Below, piece after piece: positions 9,434 through 17,699 of a stretch of DNA of 48,907 nucleotides; position 1 is the first letter of the stretch; the number at the start of each line of letters is the position of its first letter. This DNA comes from Rhodospirillales bacterium (GTDB lineage Bacteria > Pseudomonadota > Alphaproteobacteria > Acetobacterales > Acetobacteraceae): assembly GCA_025362815.1 (NCBI GenBank), contig JANYFG010000040.1:1-48907 (forward strand). The letters run 5' to 3'. The notes under the pieces were generated by a model. The model did no database searches. It was not told the origin of the DNA and saw only the letters and a list, made by a program, of their open reading frames with translations. A program made the translations under genes and the position numbers.

Positions 9434-11394
9434 TTCCCGAACTCGGCCATTTCGCCCTTGCGCTGGCCATCGCGTTTGCCGTGGCCCAGGCCATCCTGCC
9501 GCTTTGGGGCGCGCATCGCGGCAATGCCCGGCTGATGCAGGCGGCCCCCGCGCTGGCGCTCGGCCAGTTGATCGGGCTCGCCGCGTCGTTCGCCTGCCTC
9601 GTGTGGGTCAGCGTCACCGACGATTTTTCGGTGCAGAACATCGCCGAGAACAGCCACACGCTGAAGCCGTTGCTTTACAAGATCACCGGCGCCTGGGGCA
9701 GCCACGAAGGCTCCATCCTGTTCTGGTGCCTCATCCTGTCGGTCTGCGGCGGCGCCGTGGCGTTGTTCGGCGGCCCGCTTCCGGCCAGCCTGCGCGCCCG
9801 CGTGATCGGCATTCTGGGCTTCACCGCGTTCGGGTTCGAGCTGTTCACCCTCATCGAGAGCAACCCCTTCGCCCGCATCTGGCCGCCGCCGCTCGACGGG
9901 CGGGACATGAATCCGCTGCTGCAGGACCCCGGCCTGGCCTCGCACCCGCCTATTCTCTATCTCGGATATGTGGGCTTCGCGGTGCCGTTCGCGTTTGCCG
10001 TGGCAGCGCTTCTCGAAGGCCGGATCGACGCCGCCTGGGGACGCTGGGTGCGCCCCTGGACGCTCGCGGCCTGGTGCTTCCTCACCAGCGGAATCGCCCT
10101 GGGATCGTGGTGGTCGTACTACGTGCTCGGCTGGGGCGGCTACTGGTTCTGGGACCCCGTTGAGAACGCCTCGCTGCTGCCCTGGCTGACCGGCACCGCT
10201 TTGCTGCATTCCGCCATCGTGGTGGAAAAGCGGGAAGCGCTGAAGACCTGGACGGTGCTGCTCGCCATCGGGACCTTCGCACTCTCGCTTTCCGGTACCT
10301 TTCTGGTGCGATCGGGCATTCTCAACTCCGTTCACTCCTTCGCCAACGACCCCGCGCGCGGGGTGTTCATCCTGGGCCTGTTGGCGCTCATCATCGGCGG
10401 CTCGCTTCTCATTTTTGCGCTGCGGGCGCCGACGCTCGGCAGTTCCGGCCTGTTCGCACCCATCTCGCGTGAGGGTGCGCTGGTGCTGAACAACATTCTG
10501 CTGTGCTCGATCGCCGCCGTGGTGCTGACCGGCACGCTCTACCCGCTGTTTGCCGACCTGCTGATGAGCATGAAGATCTCGGTGGGTCCGCCCTTCTTCC
10601 AGGCCACCGTGCTGCCGTTGGCCGCCCCGGTGTTCGGCGCGATGGCGGTGGCGCCGATGCTGTCGTGGAAACGCGCCACGCTCGGCCCGGCCTTGGTCCG
10701 GCTGTGGTGGGTGGCGCTCGTGGCGCTCGCCGCCGGTCTGTTCGCCAGCCTGGGCATGAAGGCGGTGCCGGCGCTTGCGATGGGGGCCGCCGCGTGGATG
10801 ATCTTTGGCGCGCTCGCTGAAATCATCGAGCGCGTCCGCCTGTTTCGCGTGCCGCTCGGCAACAGCGTGGCCCGGCTGTTCGCCCTCAAGCTCTCCACCT
10901 TCGGCACCACGCTGGGCCATGCCGGTCTCGGCGTGACGGTCGCGGGCCTTGCCGGCATGTCCATGACGGTGGAGCAGGTGGTGCTCGTCCGGCCCGGCGA
11001 GACCGTGCAGGTGGCGGGCTATGACTGGCATCTCGCCGGCATGCACGACGCGAAAGGCTCGAACTACAACGCCCGCGTCGCCACCATCGAGGTGAGCCGG
11101 GACGGTGCGCCCATCGTGACCCTGTCGCCGGAGCGCCGCGCCTTCACCACCCAGACCATGACCACCACCGAAGCCAAGATCAGCACCAACTTCGTGCGCG
11201 ATCTCTACGCGGTGCTGGGTGAGGAACGCGACGGCGCGGCGGTTCTGCGGCTGCACATGAACCCGCTGGCGCCCTGGATCTGGCTCGGCGCGCTGATCAT
11301 GGCGATGGGCGGCTTCTGCTCGCTGGCCGATCGGCGCCTGCGCATCGCCGCCCCCACCCGCGCCGCCGCTCCCACGGCCTTGAGCCGGACATGA
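9430..11394 (+). CDS. ccmF: Heme lyase subunit CcmF
   Basis: CcmF is the large inner-membrane heme lyase that attaches heme from CcmE to apocytochrome c. The 654-residue product has the expected length and many hydrophobic helices. The WWD domain is visible as GWGGYWFWDPVENASLLPWL (about residues 236-255), with GSWWSYYVL just before it. HPPILYLGYVG (about 175) is another family block with a heme-ligating histidine. The start at ATG 9430 overlaps the ccmE stop as ATGA; an in-frame extension upstream reads through ccmE and is not needed. It is followed by ccmG with another four-base overlap. Confidence 0.96.
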   Translation: MIPELGHFALALAIAFAVAQAILPLWGAHRGNARLMQAAPALALGQLIGLAASFACLVWVSVTDDFSVQNIAENSHTLKPLLYKITGAWGSHEGSILFWCLILSVCGGAVALFGGPLPASLRARVIGILGFTAFGFELFTLIESNPFARIWPPPLDGRDMNPLLQDPGLASHPPILYLGYVGFAVPFAFAVAALLEGRIDAAWGRWVRPWTLAAWCFLTSGIALGSWWSYYVLGWGGYWFWDPVENASLLPWLTGTALLHSAIVVEKREALKTWTVLLAIGTFALSLSGTFLVRSGILNSVHSFANDPARGVFILGLLALIIGGSLLIFALRAPTLGSSGLFAPISREGALVLNNILLCSIAAVVLTGTLYPLFADLLMSMKISVGPPFFQATVLPLAAPVFGAMAVAPMLSWKRATLGPALVRLWWVALVALAAGLFASLGMKAVPALAMGAAAWMIFGALAEIIERVRLFRVPLGNSVARLFALKLSTFGTTLGHAGLGVTVAGLAGMSMTVEQVVLVRPGETVQVAGYDWHLAGMHDAKGSNYNARVATIEVSRDGAPIVTLSPERRAFTTQTMTTTEAKISTNFVRDLYAVLGEERDGAAVLRLHMNPLAPWIWLGALIMAMGGFCSLADRRLRIAAPTRAAAPTALSRT

Positions 11395-11912
11395 ACCGGC
11401 GGCTGTTGCTACTGACGCCGTTGGGTGTGGCAGCCATCGGCGGTGCCTCGTTTTGGGCGATGCTGCGTGGCATGCGGACCGGCAGCTTCGACCCGCGCGG
11501 CATTCCCAGCCAGATGATCGACAAGCCCTTGCCGGATTTCGCCCTGGAAGGCTTCGGCCGCGCCGATATCCTGGTGCTCAAACGCCCGGTGGTGCTGAAC
11601 TTCTTCGCGTCCTGGTGCGTGCCCTGCATCGACGAGGCTGCCACATTGGTGACGCTGAACCGGGCGAACGTGCCGATCTGGGGCATCGCCTACAAAGACA
11701 AGATCCCCGCCACCGACGCCTTCCTGACCAAATACGGCAACCCCTATCGCCGCGTTGCGCGCGATCTCGCGGGCCAGGTGGGCATCGAGTGGGGCGTGAC
11801 CGGGGTGCCAGAAACCTACATCATCGACGCCGCCGGCATTGTGCGCTGGCGCTATTCCGGCCCGCTTTCGGAACAGGCGGTGTCGGTCGTCACCAAGCTG
11901 GCCACCGCATGA
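11391..11912 (+). CDS. ccmG: Thiol:disulfide interchange protein CcmG/DsbE
   Basis: CcmG is a membrane-tethered periplasmic thioredoxin-fold reductant that keeps the CXXCH heme-binding cysteines of apocytochrome c reduced. The 173-residue protein has an N-terminal anchor (about residues 4-24), the active site FFASWCVPC with Cys76 and Cys79, and the cis-proline loop GVTGVPETYIID (about 138-149), whose Gly-Val-Pro matches CcmG rather than general thioredoxins. Overlaps with ccmF and ccmH are four bases each. Confidence 0.95.
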   Translation: MNRRLLLLTPLGVAAIGGASFWAMLRGMRTGSFDPRGIPSQMIDKPLPDFALEGFGRADILVLKRPVVLNFFASWCVPCIDEAATLVTLNRANVPIWGIAYKDKIPATDAFLTKYGNPYRRVARDLAGQVGIEWGVTGVPETYIIDAAGIVRWRYSGPLSEQAVSVVTKLATA

Positions 11913-12373
11913 TCCGCGCGTGCCTGATGGTGCTGTTGCTGCTCGCCGCGCCGATGCTGTTCGTCTCTCCCGCCTCGGCGATCGGCGACCCCTCCGAGGC
12001 GCTGCCCAACGCAGCGCAGGAGGCCCGTGCCGTGGAGATCGGCCGGCAGTTGCGCTGTCTCGTGTGCCAGAACGAAAGCATCGAGGAAAGCGGCGCCGAC
12101 CTTGCGCGGGACCTGCGCAAGATCGTGCGCACCCATGTGGCGGCCGGCGAGGGCGAGGCGCAGATCACCGCCTGGCTGGTGGCGCGGTATGGCGACTACG
12201 TGCGCCTTCGCCCCCCCGTGAACGCCGGCACGATCCTGCTCTGGGCGTCTCCCCTGGTGTTCCTGTTGATCGGCGGCGCCACAGTTTTTGCCATGCGCCG
12301 CGCGCCGAAAGCGGTCCCGGCGCCTTTGAGCGCGGACGAACACACGCGGCTGCAACGCCTGATGGACACCTGA
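11909..12373 (+). CDS. ccmH: Cytochrome c maturation protein CcmH (CycL type)
   Basis: CcmH is a periplasmic thioredox protein that works with CcmG on apocytochrome thiols. The 154-residue product has a signal peptide (about residues 1-24, ending ASA), the LRCLVCQNESIEES motif with active cysteines Cys50 and Cys53, and one C-terminal membrane helix (about 108-128). This is the short alphaproteobacterial type without the fused TPR domain; the TPR part is the separate ccmI gene downstream. The start at ATG 11909 overlaps the ccmG stop as ATGA. Confidence 0.95.
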   Translation: MIRACLMVLLLLAAPMLFVSPASAIGDPSEALPNAAQEARAVEIGRQLRCLVCQNESIEESGADLARDLRKIVRTHVAAGEGEAQITAWLVARYGDYVRLRPPVNAGTILLWASPLVFLLIGGATVFAMRRAPKAVPAPLSADEHTRLQRLMDT

Positions 12374-12380
12374 ACCTTAC

Positions 12381-13100
12381 ATGCCCGCGATAAATCCGGC
12401 TTTTCTGTTGTTCGGGGCGCTCGCCGTCCTGGCGATGATCCCCCTGGCCCTGTCGCTCTGGCGCGTGCGGGCGCCACGCGGCCATCGCGATTCCGCTTTG
12501 GCGCTTCACCGCGCACAGCTGGAAGAACTGGACCGTGAGTTGGAAGCCGGGCGCATCGGCGCCACCGAGCATGCCGGCGCCCGCCTGGAGGTTCAGCGGC
12601 GCCTGCTGGCGGTGGCCGATATCGGCGACCACACCGCGCGGTCGGCCTCCAAAGGCCCCTTGATCCTGGCGTTGATTCTGGTTCCGCTCGCCGCCGAGGG
12701 GCTTTATCTCATGGCCGGCCAGCCGGAGCTGCCGTCTGGCGTGCGCGAGAGATCCACCACCACCGAGCAGGACGCCGCCGAGACCGAAAAGCTGATCAGC
12801 ACGCTTCGCGCCCGCCTTGGCGAGCTGGACCCGGCGGCCGAGATCACCGGCCAGGGCTACGTGCTGTTGGGCAACGCCGAGGCCAGCCGCGGGCATATCG
12901 GCGAGGCGGCGGCTGCCTGGAAAATGGCGCTGCAATCCGGCTTCAACCCGGCCTTGGCCGCCCAGGCGGCGGAGGCCCAGACCCAGGCCGACGGGCTGAT
13001 CACGCCCGAGACGCGCGCCCTGTTCGAGCGCGCGCTGTCGCAGGCCCCGCCGGACGCGCCTTGGAAAGGCATCGTCCAGCAACGGCTCGGGTCAAAGTGA
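12381..13100 (+). CDS. ccmI: Cytochrome c maturation protein CcmI (TPR)
   Basis: CcmI is the apocytochrome c chaperone of System I; its TPR region binds the C-terminal helix of the apocytochrome. The 239-residue product has an N-terminal membrane helix (about 7-26), a coiled-coil cytoplasmic loop rich in ALHRAQLEELDRELEAG, a second helix (about 93-112) and a periplasmic region with TPR-like helices (about 150-195). It starts at ATG 12381, 7 bp after ccmH, and is the last gene of the ccm operon. It converges on the pha genes of the opposite strand. Confidence 0.9.
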   Translation: MPAINPAFLLFGALAVLAMIPLALSLWRVRAPRGHRDSALALHRAQLEELDRELEAGRIGATEHAGARLEVQRRLLAVADIGDHTARSASKGPLILALILVPLAAEGLYLMAGQPELPSGVRERSTTTEQDAAETEKLISTLRARLGELDPAAEITGQGYVLLGNAEASRGHIGEAAAAWKMALQSGFNPALAAQAAEAQTQADGLITPETRALFERALSQAPPDAPWKGIVQQRLGSK

Positions 13101-13214
13101 CGCGGGTGACGCCATCGGGGTGAAGACCAGCTCCCACGTCTTGTCCGTCACGGCCTGGCCGTATGACACGACGGCGAGGCTGGCGACGCATTCGAAGCCT
13201 TCGCGCGCATAGAC
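13092..13214 (-). pseudogene. 40-codon open remnant directly after the phaA stop
   Basis: On the minus strand, immediately downstream of the phaA TGA and in the same frame, the sequence stays open for 40 codons to a TGA at 13094-13092 that lies inside the ccmI 3' end. It starts VYAREGFECVASLAVVSYG and ends KTWELVFTPMASPASL. There is no start codon and no ribosome-binding site, so it is not a gene on its own. It reads like the C-terminal end of a globular protein; VYAREGFE resembles the last helix of GNAT acetyltransferases, but I cannot name the family. It may be a relic of a gene displaced by phaA. Confidence 0.35.
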
Positions 13215-14387
13215 TCAGCGCTCGATGCACATGGCAACGCCCATGCCGCCACCGATGCACAACGTGGCCAGGCCTTTCTTGGCATCGCGCCGCGCCATCT
13301 CGTGCAGCAGCGTGGTCAGAATGCGCGCTCCCGAGGCGCCGATGGGGTGGCCGATCGCGATGGCGCCGCCATTGACGTTCACCTTGGCGATGTCCCAGCC
13401 GATATCCTTGTTCACCGCGCAGGCTTGGGCCGCGAAGGCCTCGTTGGCCTCGACCAGGTCAAGATCGGCGGCCTTCCAGCCGGCCCGTTCCAGCGCCTTG
13501 CGGCTGGACGGGATCGGCCCGGTGCCCATCACCGACGGGTCCACGCCCACGGTGGCAAAACTCGCGATCCGGCCCAGCGGTGTCAGTCCCCGGCGCGCGG
13601 CCTCCTTGGCCGACATCACGATGATCGCCGCCGCGCCGTCGTTGAGGCCGGACGCGTTGCCCGCCGTGACCGTGCCATCCTTGCTGAAGGCGGGGCGTAG
13701 CTTGCCCATCACCTCCATCGAACTGTCATGGCGGATGTATTCGTCGGCTTCCACCACCGTGTCGCCCTTGCGGCCCTTGATGGTGACCGGCGCGATCTCA
13801 TTCACGAACCGGCCCGCCTTGTGCGCGGCGGAGGCCTTGTTCTGCGACGCGACGGCGAATTCGTCCTGCTGTTCGCGGCTGATCTGGAACGCCTTGGCCA
13901 CGTTCTCCGCGGTGGTGCCCATGTGGTAGCCGAAGAACGCGTCCCACAACCCGTCCTTGATCATGGTGTCGATCATCTGCATGTCGCCCATCTTCTGGCC
14001 GGCGCGCAGATAGGCTGCGTGCATCGACATGCTCATGCTTTCCTGGCCGCCGGCGAGGACGATGTCGTTCTCGCCGCTGCGGATCTGCTGGGCCGCCAGC
14101 GCCACGGCGCGCAGGCCCGAGCCGCACACCTGGTTGATGCCGAACGCGGTGGCACTGTCCGGGATACCCGCCGCGCGGGCGGCCTGGCGGGCGGGGTTCT
14201 GGCCCTGGCCCGCGGTCAGCACCTGCCCCAGGATCACCTCGCCGATAGCGGCGGCCTCAAGCCCCGCGCGGGCGAGTGCTGCCGTGATGGCAACCGTGCC
14301 GAGCACATGGGCGGGCGTGCTTGCAAAGGCGCCGTTGAAGCTGCCGACCGGCGTGCGTGCGGCGGATACGATGACGATGTCGTCCAT
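13215..14387 (-). CDS. phaA: Acetyl-CoA C-acetyltransferase (beta-ketothiolase)
   Basis: This thiolase condenses two acetyl-CoA into acetoacetyl-CoA, the first step of PHB synthesis. The 390-residue product has the standard length. Catalytic residues are all visible: Cys88 in [11 protein letters not shown], His347 in [12 protein letters not shown], and Cys377 in [10 protein letters not shown], together with the NEAFA block. The start ATG 14387 is preceded by GGGAGAGG, a strong ribosome-binding site. It lies 31 bp after phaC on the same strand. Position beside phaC, phaE-like and phaR favours a biosynthetic PhaA role over fatty-acid degradation. No phaB reductase is in the window. Confidence 0.94.
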   Translation of the reverse strand: MDDIVIVSAARTPVGSFNGAFASTPAHVLGTVAITAALARAGLEAAAIGEVILGQVLTAGQGQNPARQAARAAGIPDSATAFGINQVCGSGLRAVALAAQQIRSGENDIVLAGGQESMSMSMHAAYLRAGQKMGDMQMIDTMIKDGLWDAFFGYHMGTTAENVAKAFQISREQQDEFAVASQNKASAAHKAGRFVNEIAPVTIKGRKGDTVVEADEYIRHDSSMEVMGKLRPAFSKDGTVTAGNASGLNDGAAAIIVMSAKEAARRGLTPLGRIASFATVGVDPSVMGTGPIPSSRKALERAGWKAADLDLVEANEAFAAQACAVNKDIGWDIAKVNVNGGAIAIGHPIGASGARILTTLLHEMARRDAKKGLATLCIGGGMGVAMCIER

Positions 14388-14418
14388 TCTGGCCTCTCCC
14401 TGACGGGTTTGCCCCGTC

Positions 14419-15531
14419 TTACGGACCGACGTTAACGGCCCGCCGCGATTTGCGAAAGCCGGGCGCCCGGGCAGGCACGGATTTCGCCCACGCCGCCAAC
14501 GGAGCCCACAACGCAAGGTGGGCGGAATAGCCCGCCACCATGCCGATATGGCCGGCTTTCGGCGTAACGACCGTGGTATCCGGGATGGCCCGCGCCAACG
14601 CCCACGCGCTTTCCGGCGGCACGATGCGGTCGCGATCGGGGATGGCGGCGAAGCACGGCAGACGCAGGTTTTGCGGCGCCACGATCTGCCCCGCCACCCG
14701 CCAGGCGCCGCGGGCGGGGGCGTTGGCGCCATACCAGTCACGCAGGCATTGCCGCGCCACCGGGGCCGCCAGCGGCACGCCGTCGTTCAGCCAATCCTCG
14801 ATCGCCACGAACTGTCGCGCCCGGTCGGTGTCCTGCGCCATCTGGCCGAACGCGCGGTATTTGTCGCCCACGGCGTGTGGGGCCGCGATGCTGAACATCA
14901 TCTGCAACAGATCCACCGGCAGGGTGCCGGTATGCGCCATCACCGGCTCCAACGCCTCCAGAATGCGGGCGAAATCCTCCCCTGTCGCGCGCCCTGCCGC
15001 GCGCCCTGCCGCATGAAAATCCCACGGCGTGGCGAGCAATCCGAGACCGGCTATGCGATCGGGCAGCAGCTGGGCCGCCGCCGTGGTCAGCAGCCCCCCC
15101 ATGCAGTAGCCGACCAGGGTGACGCGCGATGCGCCATCGCCGGTGTGCGCGATCGTCGCATCGATGGCGCGGGCCAGGCGGCCGGTGATCAGCGCGTCCA
15201 GATCAAGCGTGCGCGCCTCGGCATCGGGCCAGCCCCAATCGAGCAGGAACACCCGCAATCCCGCCCCCGCCAGATGGCGTGCCATCGAGCGTGCGGCGGA
15301 CAGGTCGAGGATGCTGGCCCGGTTGACCAGGCTGGGAACCAGGAGAACCGGCGCTGCTCGCGCATGTTCGCCACCGCCGAAATCCCGTAGCACCGTCTCA
15401 CCGTCCGACCAGACCGCGCCGGCACTTTCGATATCGCGCGACCAGCCGTGCCGGCGATAGGCCGCGATTCCGTGGATCAGCGCGGCATCAGGCCCCAGCG
15501 CCTGGGGGTCTGCCTCGCCTGGCGCGGCCAC
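14419..15531 (-). CDS. phaC: Short polyhydroxyalkanoate synthase PhaC (class III-like)
   Basis: PHA synthase polymerises (R)-3-hydroxyacyl-CoA at the granule surface. The lipase-like box is GYCMGG with cysteine (about residue 143) as nucleophile, as in all PhaC. The catalytic aspartate is in PDRDRIVPP and the histidine in PKAGHIGMV. Starting at GTG 15531 gives 370 residues, close to class III PhaC (about 355) and far below class I (about 590), so the long N-terminal PhaC_N domain is missing. The frame stays open to an ATG at 15696, but that extension only shadows the coiled coil encoded in another frame. It overlaps the PhaE-like gene by 44 bp. The start is inferred; synthase identity is firm. 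Confidence 0.82.
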   Translation of the reverse strand: MAAPGEADPQALGPDAALIHGIAAYRRHGWSRDIESAGAVWSDGETVLRDFGGGEHARAAPVLLVPSLVNRASILDLSAARSMARHLAGAGLRVFLLDWGWPDAEARTLDLDALITGRLARAIDATIAHTGDGASRVTLVGYCMGGLLTTAAAQLLPDRIAGLGLLATPWDFHAAGRAAGRATGEDFARILEALEPVMAHTGTLPVDLLQMMFSIAAPHAVGDKYRAFGQMAQDTDRARQFVAIEDWLNDGVPLAAPVARQCLRDWYGANAPARGAWRVAGQIVAPQNLRLPCFAAIPDRDRIVPPESAWALARAIPDTTVVTPKAGHIGMVAGYSAHLALWAPLAAWAKSVPARAPGFRKSRRAVNVGP

Positions 15532-15862
15532 CCGCGCGATCAGCTTCTGCCAATCGGCGCTCGAGCTCGGCCACGCGTCGGGTGAGCCGCTCGATTTCAG
15601 GCTGGCCAACAGGAGATGCAGGGCCAGCGGCCGGGGGCCCGGCCTGCGTCCCGGCCCGGACTCCAGATGGGGATGCGCTGTCTCCACGGCCGGCATTCAT
15701 GCACTCCTGAAACGACGCCGCCATGATGGACCATACCCCGAAGGTCGTGGCCACGGCCTCCAGCATTTCGCGATCGACCGCCTTGGCCGCCATCTCGCTT
15801 TGCCAGATGGTCTGCCAATCCAGCTTCAACCGCGCGTTTTCGGTTTCGTTCACCTGCGCCAT
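15488..15862 (-). CDS. Small PhaE-like synthase partner (tentative)
   Basis: This 124-residue protein is encoded directly upstream of phaC. The N-terminus (LKLDWQTIWQSEMAAKAVD) is helical with aromatic residues. The middle (about 58-85) is low-complexity and proline/alanine-rich. The end is a clear heptad coiled coil, PEIERLTRRVAELERRLAEA (about 88-107). PhaE subunits of class III synthases also end in such a helix, and their gene sits next to a short phaC, so I suggest a reduced PhaE or PhaR-subunit analogue. It is far shorter than Allochromatium PhaE (about 360). The 44-bp overlap with phaC suggests coupled translation. A phasin-like protein is the alternative. Confidence 0.55.
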   Translation of the reverse strand: MAQVNETENARLKLDWQTIWQSEMAAKAVDREMLEAVATTFGVWSIMAASFQECMNAGRGDSASPSGVRAGTQAGPPAAGPASPVGQPEIERLTRRVAELERRLAEADRAGGRARRGRPPGAGA

Positions 15863-15972
15863 CCTACCGCCTTGTCAGAGAACGCCTTCGTATCGTTTTC
15901 GAAACGCTGCACCGCACCATTGGAAGTTTCCGATGCCGTGCTATCTTCGCGCATGCACACAGCGGGGATGTG
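15863..15972. promoter_or_regulatory. Divergent phaE-like/phaR promoter region
   Basis: These 110 bp separate the divergent phaE-phaC-phaA and phaR units and must hold both promoters. CTGC-ACC-GCAC at 15907-15917 is one base off the CTGC-N3-GCAG pattern reported for PhaR sites in Paracoccus, and further TGC/GCA motifs follow (near 15934 and 15953). PhaR autoregulation and phaC control from here is therefore plausible. No clear -35/-10 pair is seen. Confidence 0.4.
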
Positions 15973-16629
15973 ATGTCGGACGTACCAAAACCACAAAAGA
16001 CCGATGTCGACATGCAGCCGGTCGTTGTGAAGAAATATGCCAATCGACGCTTGTACAACACTGAAAGTTCCAGTTACATCACGTTGGACACCTTGGCCGA
16101 GATGGTGCGCGTCGGGCGGGACTTCGTGGTCTACGACGCCAAAACCGGCGACGATATCACGCGGAGCGTTCTCACGCAGATCATCGTCGAGGAAGAAGGC
16201 AAGGGGAAGGCGATGCTTCCCACCGGCTTTCTGCGCCAGTTGATCGGCTTTTATGGTAATTCGATGCAGGGCCTGGTGCCGAATTACCTGGAACAGGCGA
16301 TGACCAGCTTCGCCAGCCAGCAGGAACAGATGAGCAAGGCCATGCAGCAGACGGTGGGAAGCTTCTTCCCCGTGCGGCTGGACGAGGTGGGACGGCAGAA
16401 CATGGCGATGGTGGAACGCGCGATGAGCCTGTTTTCGCCATTCTACCCGCAGGACGCCGGGCACGAGGGCAAGCCCGTGACCCGCACCGCGGGCGAGGCG
16501 GCCGGCCAGGCGGTGCACGAGGAGCTCACCTCGCTGCGCGCCGAGATCGACACGCTGCGCGCCCAACTCGCCCAGGCCGGAACCGCGACGGCCGGAACCG
16601 CGACGGCCACCGAGCCCAAGAAGCCGTAG
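15973..16629 (+). CDS. phaR: PHA synthesis regulator PhaR
   Basis: PhaR is a DNA-binding repressor that also binds PHB granules and so couples phasin expression to polymer. The 218-residue product has the conserved N-terminal DNA-binding domain, KKYANRRLYNTESSSYITL followed by DFVVYDAKTGDDITRSVLTQ, and then the PHB accumulation domain (about residues 65-110, TGFLRQLIGFYGNSMQGLVP). The C-terminus has a coiled coil (EELTSLRAEIDTLRAQL) and a short TATAGTATAT tail made by a 15-bp duplication at 16575-16604. I chose ATG 15973; a GTG lies one codon upstream. It is divergent from the phaE-phaC-phaA unit. Confidence 0.94.
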   Translation: MSDVPKPQKTDVDMQPVVVKKYANRRLYNTESSSYITLDTLAEMVRVGRDFVVYDAKTGDDITRSVLTQIIVEEEGKGKAMLPTGFLRQLIGFYGNSMQGLVPNYLEQAMTSFASQQEQMSKAMQQTVGSFFPVRLDEVGRQNMAMVERAMSLFSPFYPQDAGHEGKPVTRTAGEAAGQAVHEELTSLRAEIDTLRAQLAQAGTATAGTATATEPKKP

Positions 16630-16636
16630 CGCACGC

Positions 16637-17659
16637 ATGATGACCCCGACCGCATGGCCGCAGCAGCGCGGCACGTTCCTTCTCGGCGACATCACCGTGC
16701 AATCGGGCGAGGTGATGCGCGACGCGCGGCTGGAATGGAAAACGCACGGCACCTTGTCCGCCGCCCGTGACAACGTGATCGTCTATCCCACCAGCTACGG
16801 CGCCGGGCATCCCGATCTGGAATGGCTGATCGGGCCGGATGGCATTCTGGACCCCACGCGCTGGTTCATCGTCATCCCCGACATGTTCAGCAACGGCCTG
16901 TCCAGCTCCGCCGACACGCATCCGGATTTCCCTGAGGTGGTGACCTCGTGGGACAACGTGCAGGCGCAGATGCGGCTGCTGCGCGAACAGTTCGGCATCG
17001 CCAGGGTGCACGCCGCCTATGGTTTTTCCATGGGGGCGCAACAGGCCTATCACTGGGCGGCCGCCTTTCCGGATGCGGTGGACCACGCCGTGATCGTCTG
17101 CGGCAGCGCGCGCACCGCCGATCATAACAAGGTGTTTTTATCGGGCCTGCTGCGCACGCTTGAAGCGGCGCCCGAGCATCTCGGTCACGGCCGGTTCAGC
17201 GCCGAGCCGATGGCGGCCAAACGTGCCTTCGGACATATTTATGCCGGATGGGGGCTCAGCCAGGATTTCTACCGCGCCGGGCTTTACAAGACCGCGCTGG
17301 GCGCGCCCGACCTTGAAACCTTCCTCGAACGCGACTGGGCGCTGCGGTTCCAGGCGCGTCCGGCGGCCAATCTGTATGCCCAGGCCGTGACCTGGATGCA
17401 CGGCGACATCAGCAACAACCCTCTCTATGGCGCCGACCTCGCTTTCGCGCTGTCGTCGATCAAGGCCCGGGTGTTGTTGCTGCCGAGCGAGACGGACCTG
17501 TATTTCCGCGTGGCCGATCATGACATCGAGATGGCGCATCTGAAGCAGGCGCGGCTGTCGCCGATCCCCAGCATTTGGGGCCATCGTGCCGGATCGCCCG
17601 CGGTGATCCCGGAGGATGCGGCGTTCATCCGCCGCGAGGTTCAGGCCTGGATCGGCTGA
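16637..17659 (+). CDS. Alpha/beta hydrolase, homoserine O-acetyltransferase (MetX) family
   Basis: This is a 340-residue cytoplasmic alpha/beta-fold enzyme related to homoserine acetyltransferases. The catalytic triad can be placed: Ser in GFSMGAQQAYHW (about residue 132), Asp in LLPSETDLYF (about 290) and His in SIWGHRAGSP (about 317). The N-terminal layout LEWKTHGTLSAARDNVIVYP is typical of MetX-like proteins. It lacks several longer blocks of true MetX, so it may be an acyltransferase or hydrolase with another substrate. It starts 7 bp after phaR, so co-transcription with phaR is likely. A strong bidirectional hairpin follows. Confidence 0.8.
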   Translation: MMTPTAWPQQRGTFLLGDITVQSGEVMRDARLEWKTHGTLSAARDNVIVYPTSYGAGHPDLEWLIGPDGILDPTRWFIVIPDMFSNGLSSSADTHPDFPEVVTSWDNVQAQMRLLREQFGIARVHAAYGFSMGAQQAYHWAAAFPDAVDHAVIVCGSARTADHNKVFLSGLLRTLEAAPEHLGHGRFSAEPMAAKRAFGHIYAGWGLSQDFYRAGLYKTALGAPDLETFLERDWALRFQARPAANLYAQAVTWMHGDISNNPLYGADLAFALSSIKARVLLLPSETDLYFRVADHDIEMAHLKQARLSPIPSIWGHRAGSPAVIPEDAAFIRREVQAWIG

Positions 17660-17693
17660 ACCGCCGGGATGCAAGCCCTGCATCCCGGCGGTT
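17659..17693. terminator. Bidirectional terminator between the MetX-like gene and sod
   Basis: A perfect 15-bp inverted repeat (17659-17673 with 17679-17693) encloses a five-base loop and ends in AA on one side and TT on the other. Its first base is the last base of the MetX-like stop codon, and it lies 6 bp from the sod stop on the other strand. It probably ends transcription from both sides. Confidence 0.85.
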
Positions 17694-17699
17694 CGGAGT

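Noticed and set aside
9403-11256. 617-codon open frame on the minus strand opposite ccmF
   Set aside because: The plus strand encodes clear CcmF. The antisense translation is rich in His, Arg, Gly and Gln without any domain, the normal shadow of a high-GC gene.
15532-15696. N-terminal extension of phaC to ATG 15696
   Set aside because: This frame lies across the coiled coil of the PhaE-like gene and gives a Pro/Ser-rich stretch unlike synthases. The shorter GTG start gives a class III length.
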